Positions 25,027 to 33,727 of a stretch of 64,000 nt of DNA are shown here, one piece after another (the first letter of the stretch is position 1; each line of letters begins with the position of its first letter). The notes below the pieces were generated by a model that saw nothing but the letters and a program-made list of their open reading frames with translations, did no database searches and was not told where the DNA came from. The position numbers were made by a program, and so were the translations under genes. Origin of the DNA: Ruminococcaceae bacterium D5 (GTDB lineage: Bacteria; Bacillota; Clostridia; Oscillospirales; Ruminococcaceae); the NCBI GenBank assembly GCA_900113995.1, contig FORK01000010.1, positions 44,809 to 108,808 of the forward strand, in the 5' to 3' direction.

Positions 25027-25560
25027 ATGAGCAACATCTGGCATGACATCAGCCCCAAAAGAATCTCCCCTACTGATTTTGTTGCGGTTGTCGAAATTTC
25101 AAAAGGAAGCAAGAAAAAGTATGAGCTTGACAAGGAAACCGGTTTGATTATTTTGGATCGTGTGCTCCACACCTCCACTCATTATCCCGCAAACTATGGC
25201 TTTATCCCCCGTACCTACGGAGACGACCTTGATCCGCTCGACGTTCTGGTTCTCTGTTCCGAGCCGCTGGAGCCTCTGATCTTGGTGCGCTGTTATCCGA
25301 TTGGCGTAATTTCAATGATCGACAGCGGCAGAAATGATGAAAAGATCATTGCAATCCCCTACAGCGACCCGACCTACAACAGCTATCATGACATCAGTGA
25401 GCTTCCCCGGCATATTTTCGACGAAATGTCCCACTTTTTCCGAGTCTATAAAGCTTTGGAAGGAAAAGAAACCGCAGTCAATGAAATCAGCGGACATGAA
25501 GAGGCAGAGCGGATTATTGCCGATGCGCTGGACAATTATGTAGAAAACTTCTGTAAATAG
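25027..25560 (+). CDS. ppa: Inorganic pyrophosphatase (family I)
   Basis: A 177-residue soluble family I enzyme that hydrolyses pyrophosphate. Seen: [21 protein letters not shown] with the metal-binding Asp residues, and the preceding KYELDKETG with Lys/Glu positions typical of the family. GAAGGAG lies before the ATG. A terminator follows before the convergent tyrS. Confidence 0.95.
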   Translation: MSNIWHDISPKRISPTDFVAVVEISKGSKKKYELDKETGLIILDRVLHTSTHYPANYGFIPRTYGDDLDPLDVLVLCSEPLEPLILVRCYPIGVISMIDSGRNDEKIIAIPYSDPTYNSYHDISELPRHIFDEMSHFFRVYKALEGKETAVNEISGHEEAERIIADALDNYVENFCK

Positions 25561-25578
25561 GCTTCTGATAAAAAGCGG

Positions 25579-25624
25579 AAACGCCTGCGAATGCATCCCG
25601 GCAGGATGCGTCCGCAGGCGTTTT
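25579..25624 (+). terminator. Bidirectional terminator between ppa and tyrS
   Basis: AACGCCTGCG-ATGCATCC pairs with GGATGCGT-CGCAGGCGTT around CGGCA, followed by TTTTA on the plus strand. Confidence 0.75.
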
Positions 25625-25662
25625 AGCATGAGTTTATTGGAGTTCAATCATCCAAAGGCACT

Positions 25663-26883
25663 TTATCCCTTCAGGACCGCCTTATGGAAGACCTTCTTGC
25701 CCTTGCGGATGATAATATGCCCTTTCCCGAAGGCCGAAGATGGGATATCCGCCGCAGGATTGGTAACCTTCTCGTCATCGACCGAGATGCCGCCCTGCTG
25801 AATCAGGCGGCGCGCCTCGCCGTTGGAGGATGCCAGTCCGGTCGCCTTGAGCAGGTTGAGGATTCCGATTCTGCCGTCATCCAGCGAGACCTCTGTGGTG
25901 GGCATATGCTCGCTGTCGGTGCCGGCGGCAAAGATGGCCTGGGCCGCATCGAGGGATTTCTGGGCGTCTTCCTCGCCGTGCACGATCCTGGTCAGCTCAA
26001 AGGCAAGGATTTCCTTGGCACGGTTGAGCTGCGAACCCTCCCAGCTCTCCATCGCCTCAATCTCCTCGATTGGCAGAAAGGTGAGCATCTTCAGGCACTT
26101 GATGACATCCTGATCCCCGACATTTCTCCAGTACTGGAAGAAGTCATAGGGAGCCATCTTCTCGCGGTCCAGCCATACCGCGCCCTTCTCTGTCTTGCCC
26201 ATCTTCTTGCCCTCGCTGTTGGTCAGGAGGTTGAAGGTCATGCCATAAACATCCTTACCTTCAGCGCGGCGAACCAGCTCGACGCCGCCGATGATATTCG
26301 ACCACTGATCGTCGCCGCCCAGCTCCAGTGTGTTGTTGTAGGTGCGGAACAGATGCAGGAAGTCGTAGCTCTGCATAATCATATAGTTGAACTCGAGGAA
26401 GGTCAGCCCCTTCTCCATTCGGGATTTGTAGCATTCGGCCGCAAGCATCCGGTTTACAGAAAAATGAACGCCCACATCCCGCAGGAGCTGGATATAGTTG
26501 AGGTTCATCAGCCAGTCCCCGTTGCGTGCGACAATGCATTTGCCAGGGGCAAAATCGACGATCCGCTCCATCTGCTTGCGGAAGCACTCGGCATTGTAGT
26601 TGATCTGATCCACAGTAAGCATTTTGCGCATATCGGATTTTCCGGAGGGATCACCGATCATTGTAGTACCGGTTCCGAGAAGGACGATCGGCAGATGCCC
26701 TGCCATCTGCATCCGCTTGATAATGAGAAGCTGAAGCAGATGGCCGACATGCAGGCTGTCAGCCGTTGCGTCAAAGCCGATATAGAAGGTGACCTGCCCT
26801 TCGCTGAGCGCCTTTTCGATCGCTTCTTCATTGGTTGTCTGGGCAATCAGCCCACGCCGTTTGAGTTCCTGAAACACCGTCAT
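25663..26883 (-). CDS. tyrS: Tyrosyl-tRNA synthetase
   Basis: A 406-residue class I synthetase: Tyr-specific pocket IGFDATADSLHVGHLLQ (HIGH-like motif HVGH at 45-48), the KMSKS-like KMGKT in NSEGKKMGKTEKGAVW, and a C-terminal S4 RNA-binding domain (LNLLKATGLASSNGEARRLI onwards). It charges tRNA-Tyr. GGAGAA precedes the ATG. Expression is controlled by the tyrosine T-box upstream. Confidence 0.97.
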   Translation of the reverse strand: MTVFQELKRRGLIAQTTNEEAIEKALSEGQVTFYIGFDATADSLHVGHLLQLLIIKRMQMAGHLPIVLLGTGTTMIGDPSGKSDMRKMLTVDQINYNAECFRKQMERIVDFAPGKCIVARNGDWLMNLNYIQLLRDVGVHFSVNRMLAAECYKSRMEKGLTFLEFNYMIMQSYDFLHLFRTYNNTLELGGDDQWSNIIGGVELVRRAEGKDVYGMTFNLLTNSEGKKMGKTEKGAVWLDREKMAPYDFFQYWRNVGDQDVIKCLKMLTFLPIEEIEAMESWEGSQLNRAKEILAFELTRIVHGEEDAQKSLDAAQAIFAAGTDSEHMPTTEVSLDDGRIGILNLLKATGLASSNGEARRLIQQGGISVDDEKVTNPAADIPSSAFGKGHIIIRKGKKVFHKAVLKG

Positions 26884-26935
26884 GATTGTTCTCCTTTTCC
26901 CTTGATATCAATATGGTTTGGTACAATAGAAGCTG

Positions 26936-27204
26936 CAAAACGCCCTCTGCTCCTAAAGGAGCAGAGGGCGTGACGATACGCGGTACCACCTCTGTTTGCC
27001 GTCGATTTCGATGGCCTCAGCGCGGCGCTGACACGCCGCTGCGCGATAACGGGCGCACCCCGACAGACACGACTGACAGGAAGTCCTGCGTTTGCATCTG
27101 CGGCTCCGGGATGTATTCGGCTGCGGCGCGGCACCCTTTTCCAGCGACCAAGGGCTCTCTGCGGCTCGCGGCGTACAGCGTACTGGTTCCCATCAATGCC
27201 ATTG
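26936..27204 (-). promoter_or_regulatory. Tyrosine T-box leader of tyrS
   Basis: The leader contains the specifier-loop sequence GAATACATCC with the Tyr codon TAC at 27115-27113, the T-box AGGTGGTACCGCG near 26990-26978, and a strong terminator CGCCCTCTGCTCC / GGAGCAGAGGGCG (26941-26970) followed by TTTT on the minus strand. Uncharged tRNA-Tyr would bind the specifier and T-box and prevent termination, raising tyrS expression when tyrosine is short. Confidence 0.93.
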
Positions 27205-27210
27205 AGCACG

Positions 27211-27239
27211 ATTATAGCGGGGTTTTTCACATTTGTCAA
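27211..27239 (-). promoter_or_regulatory. Consensus sigma-A promoter of the tyrS T-box transcript
   Basis: Perfect TTGACA and TATAAT with a 17-base spacer on the minus strand; transcription would start near 27204, directly before the T-box. Confidence 0.92.
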
Positions 27240-27304
27240 GCAAAAGAAAAAATTGACGCGGCTTTTTGAAGAAATTCTTTTTTGGTCCGCCCCAAAACGG
27301 GTTT

Positions 27305-27340
27305 TCGGCTTGGCAAAGGGCCTTATCCGCCCTTAGCCGA
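27305..27340 (-). terminator. Hairpin downstream of recN, possible operon terminator
   Basis: TCGGCT...AAGGGC pairs with GCCCTT-AGCCGA with a bulge on one side, about 80-115 bases after the recN stop. No clear T-run, so modest confidence. Confidence 0.4.
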
Positions 27341-27367
27341 AAGAGTTTCAGCATCCACTGCTCTGTG

Positions 27368-27460
27368 CCAAGGACGCGGGTATTCGCAAGCAGCTTGGTC
27401 CGGTCCCCGCCACGTCCACGTCACAAAGCTGCGCCAAGAACGCGGGTATTCGCAAGCAGC
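27368..27460. repeat. Imperfect 31-bp direct repeat: recN 3' end and a copy just downstream
   Basis: Plus-strand sequence GCCAAGnACGCGGGTATTCG-CAAGCAGCT occurs at about 27368-27397 (n=G) and 27430-27459 (n=A), 62 bases apart. The second copy encodes the last residues of RecN (LLANTRVLG); the first lies beyond the stop codon. Confidence 0.8.
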
Positions 27461-29100
27461 TCGCGGGCATTTTCAAGGGAGAGAGGGGTGATCGGCTCAC
27501 CGTTCATGATGCGGGCAAGCTCGGCTACCCTCCCCTGCTCGTCGAGCGGTTTGATCTCGGTAAAGGTCCTGCCACCGGAGATTTCCTTTTCAATCAGCAG
27601 ATGATGCTCTCCATAAGCCGCCACCTGCGCAAGATGAGTCACACAGATGATCTGTCTTCCCCGGGCGGCAGCGCGCAGCTTAGCCCCTACCTTGCTGGCG
27701 GCGCGTCCGCTGATTCCGGCGTCAATCTCGTCGAAGATCAGTGTCCCGATCTCCTCCCTGCCGGAGAGGACCCCTTTGATTCCCAGCATAATCCGGCTCA
27801 TCTCGCCGCCGGAAGCAATCTTAGACAGCGGCTTGAGAGCTTCTCCGGGGTTGACAGAAAGCAGGAATTCCACCGCATCTCCGCCATCCTCGGAGAGAGA
27901 TTTGGCGGAAAAGGAAACATCCATCCGGGCGTGGGGCATGTCCAGCTCGTGAAGCTCCTGCTCGACCGCCCGGGTCAAACGTTCGGCGGCGTCCCGGCGT
28001 GCGTCGGTAAGCGCGGCGGACAGCTTTTGTGCAGTATCCTCCGCCTCGGCAAGTTCGGCCGCAAGAACCGAGGCATCCTGCTCAAATCCCTCGATATCGG
28101 CAAGCTGTTGGGCGGCCTCCTCCCCAAAAGCAAGGATCTCAGAAATACTGCTTCCATATTTTTTTTTGAGCTTTGCGATTGTCTCAAGCCGGTCCTCGAT
28201 CTCATCGAGCTCCCGGGGATTGAAATCCAGCTCTTCAAGCTGCTCGCGCAGGCGCTCAGAAAGGTCGTCCAGCTCATATTGGTAGTTTCGCACTGCTTCA
28301 GCCGATTGGGCAAATCCCTCGATGTACCGTTTCACCGCTTCCAGATCAGAGGCAGCTTCGCTGAGCTGCGAAATAACGCCGGCGTGTTCCTCATTGCCGG
28401 CCAGAATCTCATGGCAATGAGAAAAAAGCTCGGTGAGCTGTTCTGCGTTCCGAATAACCCGGCGGCGTGCGGAAAGTTCCTCCTCCTCGCCGTCGGTCAG
28501 TCTCGCAGATTCAATCTCATTGACCTGATAGCGGAGCAGATCCGCCTTGCGGACACGCGCCGCTTCATCGCTCTCCAACGAGGAGAGCCGGGATTTCAAA
28601 GCACGCATCCGTTCAAAAGCGGCGGTATACTGCTCCCGCTGTGCTTCCAGCCCGCCGAACTGGTCGATAAACCCCAGATGCGTTTCTTCCTGGGAGAGCA
28701 GCCAGCTGTCCTGTTGGCCATGAGTCTGAAGCAGCAGCATGCCGGCTGCCCGGAGCTGCGCAACCGTTGCGGACATCCCGTTGATGCGGCAGAGATTGCC
28801 GTCAGCGGTAATCTCCCGGCTCAGGGCAAGCTCCCCTTCCCCTGCATCGATTCCCAGCGCGGACAGCTTATCTGCCGCGGCCCCTGTGATTCGGGTAAAC
28901 AGCGCCGAAACCTTTGCGCGGGTTTCTCCGGTGCGGATCAAATCCTTGGAGGTGCGGGAGCCGAGGGCTGCTCCGATTGCCCCGATCAGGATCGATTTCC
29001 CCGCGCCCGTCTCACCGGTAAAAATATTGAGTCCTTGATCAAAACGAATCTGCGCCCGGCGGATTACCGCAATATTTTCAATTGACAGCTCGGCAAGCAT
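27421..29100 (-). CDS. recN: DNA repair protein RecN
   Basis: A 559-residue SMC-like ATPase for double-strand-break repair. Seen: N-terminal IENIAVIRRAQIRFDQGLNI, Walker A GETGAGKS, a long coiled-coil middle (about 150-350), and a C-terminal ABC signature ASGGEMSRIMLGIK with Walker B LIFDEIDAGISG. Last gene of the asp23-to-recN operon, ten bases after argR; the argR-recN pairing is widespread in Firmicutes. The final residues are repeated in downstream DNA. Confidence 0.96.
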   Translation of the reverse strand: MLAELSIENIAVIRRAQIRFDQGLNIFTGETGAGKSILIGAIGAALGSRTSKDLIRTGETRAKVSALFTRITGAAADKLSALGIDAGEGELALSREITADGNLCRINGMSATVAQLRAAGMLLLQTHGQQDSWLLSQEETHLGFIDQFGGLEAQREQYTAAFERMRALKSRLSSLESDEAARVRKADLLRYQVNEIESARLTDGEEEELSARRRVIRNAEQLTELFSHCHEILAGNEEHAGVISQLSEAASDLEAVKRYIEGFAQSAEAVRNYQYELDDLSERLREQLEELDFNPRELDEIEDRLETIAKLKKKYGSSISEILAFGEEAAQQLADIEGFEQDASVLAAELAEAEDTAQKLSAALTDARRDAAERLTRAVEQELHELDMPHARMDVSFSAKSLSEDGGDAVEFLLSVNPGEALKPLSKIASGGEMSRIMLGIKGVLSGREEIGTLIFDEIDAGISGRAASKVGAKLRAAARGRQIICVTHLAQVAAYGEHHLLIEKEISGGRTFTEIKPLDEQGRVAELARIMNGEPITPLSLENARELLANTRVLGAAL

Positions 29101-29110
29101 TCTTGGTCAC

Positions 29111-29566
29111 CTACCTGTTGAGCAGCTTATGAAGCCGATCGGTGATCTCACGCGCACCTTCCTCAGAACGGGTAACGACCAAAAAAGTGTCGTCGCCCGA
29201 CAGGGTTCCCACCACGTCGGCAAATTCCGCCGCGTCAAAGGTAGCACAGGCGGCATTGGCCATGCCGGTGAAGCATTTGATCACCACAATATTCTGGGCA
29301 AAGTCAATATTGCGGACCGATTCCGAAAAAATGGTCACAAATTTGCCCGACATCCCGCTTCCCTGCTTGCTCTGCATCGAAACATAGTGATATTTCCCGT
29401 TTTCCGCACGGACCTTGTGGATGCCCAGCTCCCGAATATCGCGGGATACGGTCGCCTGCGTGACATCGAACCCGGACTCCCTCAAGCGGATCAGAAGCCC
29501 TTCCTGCGTATCGATGGATTCCTGGGAAATCAGTTCCAGAATTTTGGAGTGCCGATTGGACTTCAT
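29111..29566 (-). CDS. argR: Arginine repressor
   Basis: A 151-residue ArgR/AhrC: N-terminal winged helix (HSKILELISQESIDTQEGLL, FDVTQATVSRDIRELG) and a C-terminal arginine-binding oligomerisation domain (GTLSGDDTFLVVTRSEE). It represses arginine synthesis genes when arginine is bound. Located between nadK and recN in the same operon with gaps of 6 and 10 bases. Confidence 0.95.
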   Translation of the reverse strand: MKSNRHSKILELISQESIDTQEGLLIRLRESGFDVTQATVSRDIRELGIHKVRAENGKYHYVSMQSKQGSGMSGKFVTIFSESVRNIDFAQNIVVIKCFTGMANAACATFDAAEFADVVGTLSGDDTFLVVTRSEEGAREITDRLHKLLNR

Positions 29567-29572
29567 GGTTTT

Positions 29573-30427
29573 CTACCCCCTGAGTTTCATCTTTTGATTC
29601 AGTGTCTGATAGAAGCTGCGGTCTTTAAAGCAGAGAAAGCGCGAAACATATTCGGATTTTTCAACGGTGACGTACTCGATGCCTTCCATATGATCCACGG
29701 GTGTGCCGTCGACAATCGCGCAGAGCTGAGTATCGGCATCCGGCATCGTGGGACGGACGATCAGAATCTTGTCCGAGTTAAAAACGATCGAACGGCTGGC
29801 GAGCGAATGGGGACAGATCGGCGTCATAATAATTGATTCGAGGGAGGGATCAATGATCGGTCCTCCTGCGGAAAGCGAATAGGCGGTGGAGCCGGTTGGT
29901 GTGGCAAAGAGGATGCCGTCAGCCCGGTATTCCCCAATCAGGTCGTTGCCGCACCGCACGTCAAGATCGATGGTGCGCCCAAGATGAGTGCGGGAGATGA
30001 CAACGTCGTTAATCGCGAAACTGGTGATCGTCCCGCCCTGGCGGTAGGCGGTCATGCGCAGGACCATTCGGTTTTCAATGACATAATCGCCGGTGGCGAG
30101 CTTGGCGAGCGGGGAAAGATCATTCGCCTCAAGCTGGGAAAGAAAGCCGAGCCTGCCGGAATTAATGCCCAGAATCGGTTTGTTACAGCGCATCGCGACT
30201 GCGGCCTGGTGAAAGATGGTTCCGTCTCCGCCGATGGCAATGATAAGGTCACAGCGGGAAAGAAGGTCGCCGGCTTCACCGGTCAGAATTCCATTAATGC
30301 CTAAATAGTTTGCGTCCCGGCAAGTCATCGCCGGGGTCAGGCCGCAGCGATGCAGCTCATCGACGGTTGCCAGCACACAGCGTCCTGCATCAGAAAGTCT
30401 CAGATTGGGAAAAATTAAAATTATCAT
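29573..30427 (-). CDS. nadK: NAD kinase
   Basis: A 284-residue ATP-NAD kinase (PpnK) that makes NADP. Seen: GGDGT in LIIAIGGDGTIFHQA, NSGRLGFLSQLE, and the C-terminal EYRADGILFATPTGSTAYSLSAGG. It overlaps tlyA by four bases and precedes argR, the usual Clostridia order tlyA-nadK-argR-recN. Confidence 0.96.
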   Translation of the reverse strand: MIILIFPNLRLSDAGRCVLATVDELHRCGLTPAMTCRDANYLGINGILTGEAGDLLSRCDLIIAIGGDGTIFHQAAVAMRCNKPILGINSGRLGFLSQLEANDLSPLAKLATGDYVIENRMVLRMTAYRQGGTITSFAINDVVISRTHLGRTIDLDVRCGNDLIGEYRADGILFATPTGSTAYSLSAGGPIIDPSLESIIMTPICPHSLASRSIVFNSDKILIVRPTMPDADTQLCAIVDGTPVDHMEGIEYVTVEKSEYVSRFLCFKDRSFYQTLNQKMKLRG

Positions 30428-31245
30428 TCTTTTGCATCGCTCAACGTGCGGTGAGCTTCCTCCACCAGTTTTTGAATTGCATCGTCGCTCAAATCGGGCG
30501 TTTCAACAGGCATGCCTGTCTTTTCTGCATACAAAAGATATTCAATATTTCCTTCGGGGCCTTTTACTGGCGAAAAGGATATCCCCTTTACAGAAAATCC
30601 GATAGAAACCATGCAGTTCAGAACGTTATGAATCACCTCTTCATGGATCTTTGGGTCACGGACAACTCCCTTTTTTCCGACTTTATCCCTCCCAGCCTCG
30701 AACTGAGGCTTGATCAGGGCGACAACCTCGCCCGAATCACGCAGAAACCGCCATGCAACGGGGAGAATCAAAGCGAGTGAGATGAATGAAACGTCGATGC
30801 TGATGAAGTCAACCGGATCGGGCAGATGCTCTTCGGTAAGATAGCGGATGTTGGTGCGCTCAAAATTAACCACACGCGGATCGTTTCTCAGACTCCAAGC
30901 AAGCTGGCCGTAGCCGACATCAAACGCAAAAACCCTTTGAGCGCCGTTTTGCAGCATACAGTCGGTAAAACCGCCGGTAGAAGCCCCGAAGTCACAGCAC
31001 AGCTTGCCGTTCAGAGAGAGCGGGAAGACGGTCATCGCTTTCTCCAGCTTGAGACCGCCGCGGCTGACATACCGCAGGCGTTCCCCGCGCACCTCGATGG
31101 CATCGGTATTCTTATACTCGTCCCCTGCTTTATCCGCCTTCTGCCCATTGACATAAACCTGACCTGCCATAATCAATGATTTGGCCCGGTCCCTGCCGGT
31201 AACGTACCCCTGTTCCACCAGAAGCTGGTCCAGCCGCTTTTTCAT
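30424..31245 (-). CDS. tlyA: TlyA-family rRNA methyltransferase/hemolysin-like protein
   Basis: A 273-residue protein with an N-terminal S4 RNA-binding domain (KRLDQLLVEQGYVTGRDRAKSLI) and a Rossmann-fold SAM-dependent methyltransferase (DFGASTGGFTDCML, FDVGYGQLAW, DVSFISLALILP). Characterised TlyA methylates 2'-O of rRNA cytidines; old annotations call it hemolysin. It lies four bases after dxs and overlaps nadK. Confidence 0.92.
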   Translation of the reverse strand: MKKRLDQLLVEQGYVTGRDRAKSLIMAGQVYVNGQKADKAGDEYKNTDAIEVRGERLRYVSRGGLKLEKAMTVFPLSLNGKLCCDFGASTGGFTDCMLQNGAQRVFAFDVGYGQLAWSLRNDPRVVNFERTNIRYLTEEHLPDPVDFISIDVSFISLALILPVAWRFLRDSGEVVALIKPQFEAGRDKVGKKGVVRDPKIHEEVIHNVLNCMVSIGFSVKGISFSPVKGPEGNIEYLLYAEKTGMPVETPDLSDDAIQKLVEEAHRTLSDAKE

Positions 31246-31249
31246 ATGC

Positions 31250-33130
31250 TCACCTCTTCCGGAAGTTTGACATTTCTCCGCCGAAGCGGGAAAGGCGGTT
31301 CAGGATTCCCGCGGAATCCAAGCCAAGCCGGTGCAGTGCGGAGGAAACTGTGCTTTGCGGAACAAAACCGTCAATCGCATGGAGTTTTGCGGTTCCACGG
31401 TAGCCTGCTTCTTCCAGCGCGGATAAAAACTGCATCCCGATTCCTCCGCTGCGAATCCCCTCTTCGACAAAAAGAATCGATTCAAAGGCGGATGCCGCCC
31501 GCACCGCCTCCGCCGGGAGAGGAAGAAGCCGGTTGAGCTTGAGAACCGAAATGCCATCCCGCTGCCGCGAAGCTTCCAGAGCGGCGGCGAAGGTTCTCCC
31601 GTAGGTAACGACAAGCATCCTGTTCTCCGGGCCGCCGACCATGTCGTAAGCGCCGCCGTCCCCCTGCCATCCGGCGAGAGAAACGGGTTCCGCACCGCGC
31701 GGATAACGCAACGCCGCCGGGCCTTTGACCTCGTAGAGAGCGGTCCGCAGCATCTGCCGGAGTTCATCGTAATTTGCAGGCGCAAAAAGTGTCAGGTTCG
31801 GAACCATTGAAAGCATTGCGGCATCAAAGATTCCCTGATGTGTTTCGCCGTCATCTCCGACGATGCCGGCACGGTCGATACCGATCACCAGATGCTGCGG
31901 CTCGATCGCGATATCATGGATCAGCTGATCGCAGCAGCGCTGCAAAAAGGTGGAATAGACCGCAAATACAGGGAGCATTCCTCCCGCTGCCAGTGAAGCG
32001 GAGAGTGTCGCCGCAAATTCTTCCGCGATTCCAACGTCGTAATAGCGCCCGCTTGCCTTAAACCTTCGTGCGAAATGCTGAAGCCCCGTTCCATGCTCCA
32101 TAGCGGCGGTAATCGCACAGATTTTCTCGTCTTTTTCGGCGCAGCGCAAAAGCTCCTTGCCGAAAACCTCTGAGAAGTTCTCTCCCGACGCGGAGAGCGG
32201 GCGCCCCGAGGCAGCATCGAATTTGGAAACGCCATGGTACATCCCGGGGTTCTTTTCTGAGAAGTGATATCCTTTTCCTTTCTGAGTCCGGACATGGATC
32301 AGGCAGGGGCAATTCATCGTTTTGGCCTGTGTAATCACGTCGCAAAGGCTCTTCAAGTCATGTCCGTCTACCGGACCGAGATATGCAAACCCCAATTCTT
32401 CAAAAAATGTCGTGGAGTAAATGACCTTTTTGAGCGCCATTTTGGAACCCCATGCCAGATCGCGCAGAGGTTTGCCCACCACCGGCATCCCCAGCAGGAG
32501 ATGCTCGGTATTCTTTTTGATCTTAAAATAGGCGGGCTTGGAACGGATCACCGACAGGTATTTTGCAAGCGCTCCTTCATTCCGGGAAATCGCCATCTCG
32601 TTGTCATTGAGGATAACGATGAGATTTTCCCCGCTTTTTCCGATATTGTTGAGGCCTTCATAGATCATTCCGCCGGTAAAAGAACCGTCTCCCACCACAG
32701 CAGCGACCGCGCCCGGCTCTCCCCGCAGGGTCATGGCCCGCTTGAGCCCATACGCGGCGGCGAGAGAGGTGCTGGCATGTCCCGCAATAAAATGGTCATA
32801 CCGGCTTTCCCCGCGCTTGGGAAAGCCGGAAAGCCCGCCCTCCTGCCGCAGAGTGGAGAAGCGGCCGCGCCGGCCGGTCAGCAGCTTGTAGGAATAACAC
32901 TGATGGCCGACATCCCAGACGATCTTATCTTCGTCGAGGGAAAGACAGTGCAGCAGTGCAATAGTTAACTCGACAACTCCCAGATTGGAGGACAGATGTC
33001 CGCCGGTGCGGGAAACGGTATCAACCAAAACCGTACGGAGTTCCCCTGCCAGCTTCTCCATCTGCAAAAAGGACAGCCGGTGAAGCTGTCCCGGCTCCCT
33101 GATCGAAGCAAGTATCTCATTGGATGACAT
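31250..33130 (-). CDS. dxs: 1-deoxy-D-xylulose-5-phosphate synthase
   Basis: A 626-residue thiamin-diphosphate transketolase-like enzyme, first step of the MEP isoprenoid pathway. Seen: DVGHQCYSYKLLTGRR, the TPP/Mg motif GDGSFTGGMIYEGLNNIG with later Asn, and the C-terminal GIDRAGIVGDDGETHQG and RYPRG. I chose the ATG at 33130: AGGTGG lies upstream, and the eight extra codons of the longer frame lack a binding site and family support. Encoded with ispA, so early and later isoprenoid steps are co-expressed. Confidence 0.95.
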   Translation of the reverse strand: MSSNEILASIREPGQLHRLSFLQMEKLAGELRTVLVDTVSRTGGHLSSNLGVVELTIALLHCLSLDEDKIVWDVGHQCYSYKLLTGRRGRFSTLRQEGGLSGFPKRGESRYDHFIAGHASTSLAAAYGLKRAMTLRGEPGAVAAVVGDGSFTGGMIYEGLNNIGKSGENLIVILNDNEMAISRNEGALAKYLSVIRSKPAYFKIKKNTEHLLLGMPVVGKPLRDLAWGSKMALKKVIYSTTFFEELGFAYLGPVDGHDLKSLCDVITQAKTMNCPCLIHVRTQKGKGYHFSEKNPGMYHGVSKFDAASGRPLSASGENFSEVFGKELLRCAEKDEKICAITAAMEHGTGLQHFARRFKASGRYYDVGIAEEFAATLSASLAAGGMLPVFAVYSTFLQRCCDQLIHDIAIEPQHLVIGIDRAGIVGDDGETHQGIFDAAMLSMVPNLTLFAPANYDELRQMLRTALYEVKGPAALRYPRGAEPVSLAGWQGDGGAYDMVGGPENRMLVVTYGRTFAAALEASRQRDGISVLKLNRLLPLPAEAVRAASAFESILFVEEGIRSGGIGMQFLSALEEAGYRGTAKLHAIDGFVPQSTVSSALHRLGLDSAGILNRLSRFGGEMSNFRKR

Positions 33131-33157
33131 GGTGAATCCACCTTTATCTTTCATTGC

Positions 33158-33679
33158 TCAAAGGGGGTAGATCATCGCGATCAGGATGCCGAGCAGCGCG
33201 CCGGCCAGCACCTCCAGCGGAGTATGCCCGAGAAACTCCTTGAGCATCTTGCGGTTTTCCCCGGTCATGCCGTCGTCCGCGTCGGCGGAAAATTCCTCAT
33301 CGTCAAAATCAAGAAGAGGATGGTCCTTGAGAAATTCAAAAAAGTCCTGAAAGCTGCCGATCAGGTGATTGAGAGTCCTGGCCTGCTCCCCTGCCGCCCG
33401 CCGGACGCCCATCGCGTCGTACATGACAACGGCTGCAAAAACAAGGGTCATCGCAAAAAGAGGTGATTGATACCCCTCGACCCGTGCCATCCCAATCGCG
33501 AGAGACACAACGAAGGAGGAATGGGAACTGGGCATCCCGCCTGAACCGGTCAGGCGCTCCAGATCCAGATGGCCGTTTGCGGCCCAGTTCAGCGCTGTTT
33601 TGATCACCTGTGCGACAAACCAGGAGATTACCGCGATATTCAAAAGCGGGTTGCTGGCAATGACCGACATCATTTGCAT
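33158..33679 (-). CDS. Divergent PAP2 family (DUF212) membrane protein
   Basis: A 173-residue protein with several membrane helices and the DUF212 signature GSGGMPSSHSSFVVSLAIGMA followed by YDAMGVRRAAGEQA and, near the C-terminus, GHTPLEVLAGALLGI. The family resembles PAP2 phosphatases (SxxH and H motifs kept) and may hydrolyse a lipid phosphate in the membrane. The ATG at 33679 with AAGGAAG upstream was preferred over a TTG eight codons earlier. It sits between ispA and dxs in the isoprenoid part of the operon, which hints at undecaprenyl or other polyprenyl phosphate handling (inference). Confidence 0.88.
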   Translation of the reverse strand: MQMMSVIASNPLLNIAVISWFVAQVIKTALNWAANGHLDLERLTGSGGMPSSHSSFVVSLAIGMARVEGYQSPLFAMTLVFAAVVMYDAMGVRRAAGEQARTLNHLIGSFQDFFEFLKDHPLLDFDDEEFSADADDGMTGENRKMLKEFLGHTPLEVLAGALLGILIAMIYPL

Positions 33680-33727
33680 ATTCTTACTTCCTTCTATCGA
33701 CAAACCATACGAAAAGGAACGAATTTT

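Noticed and set aside
25684..26973. A 429-codon plus-strand open frame opposite tyrS
   Set aside because: It is antisense to a complete synthetase and its tail runs into the T-box terminator; no family match.
27601..29085. A 494-codon plus-strand open frame opposite recN
   Set aside because: It mirrors recN codons, has no recognisable domain, and recN itself has Walker and signature motifs.
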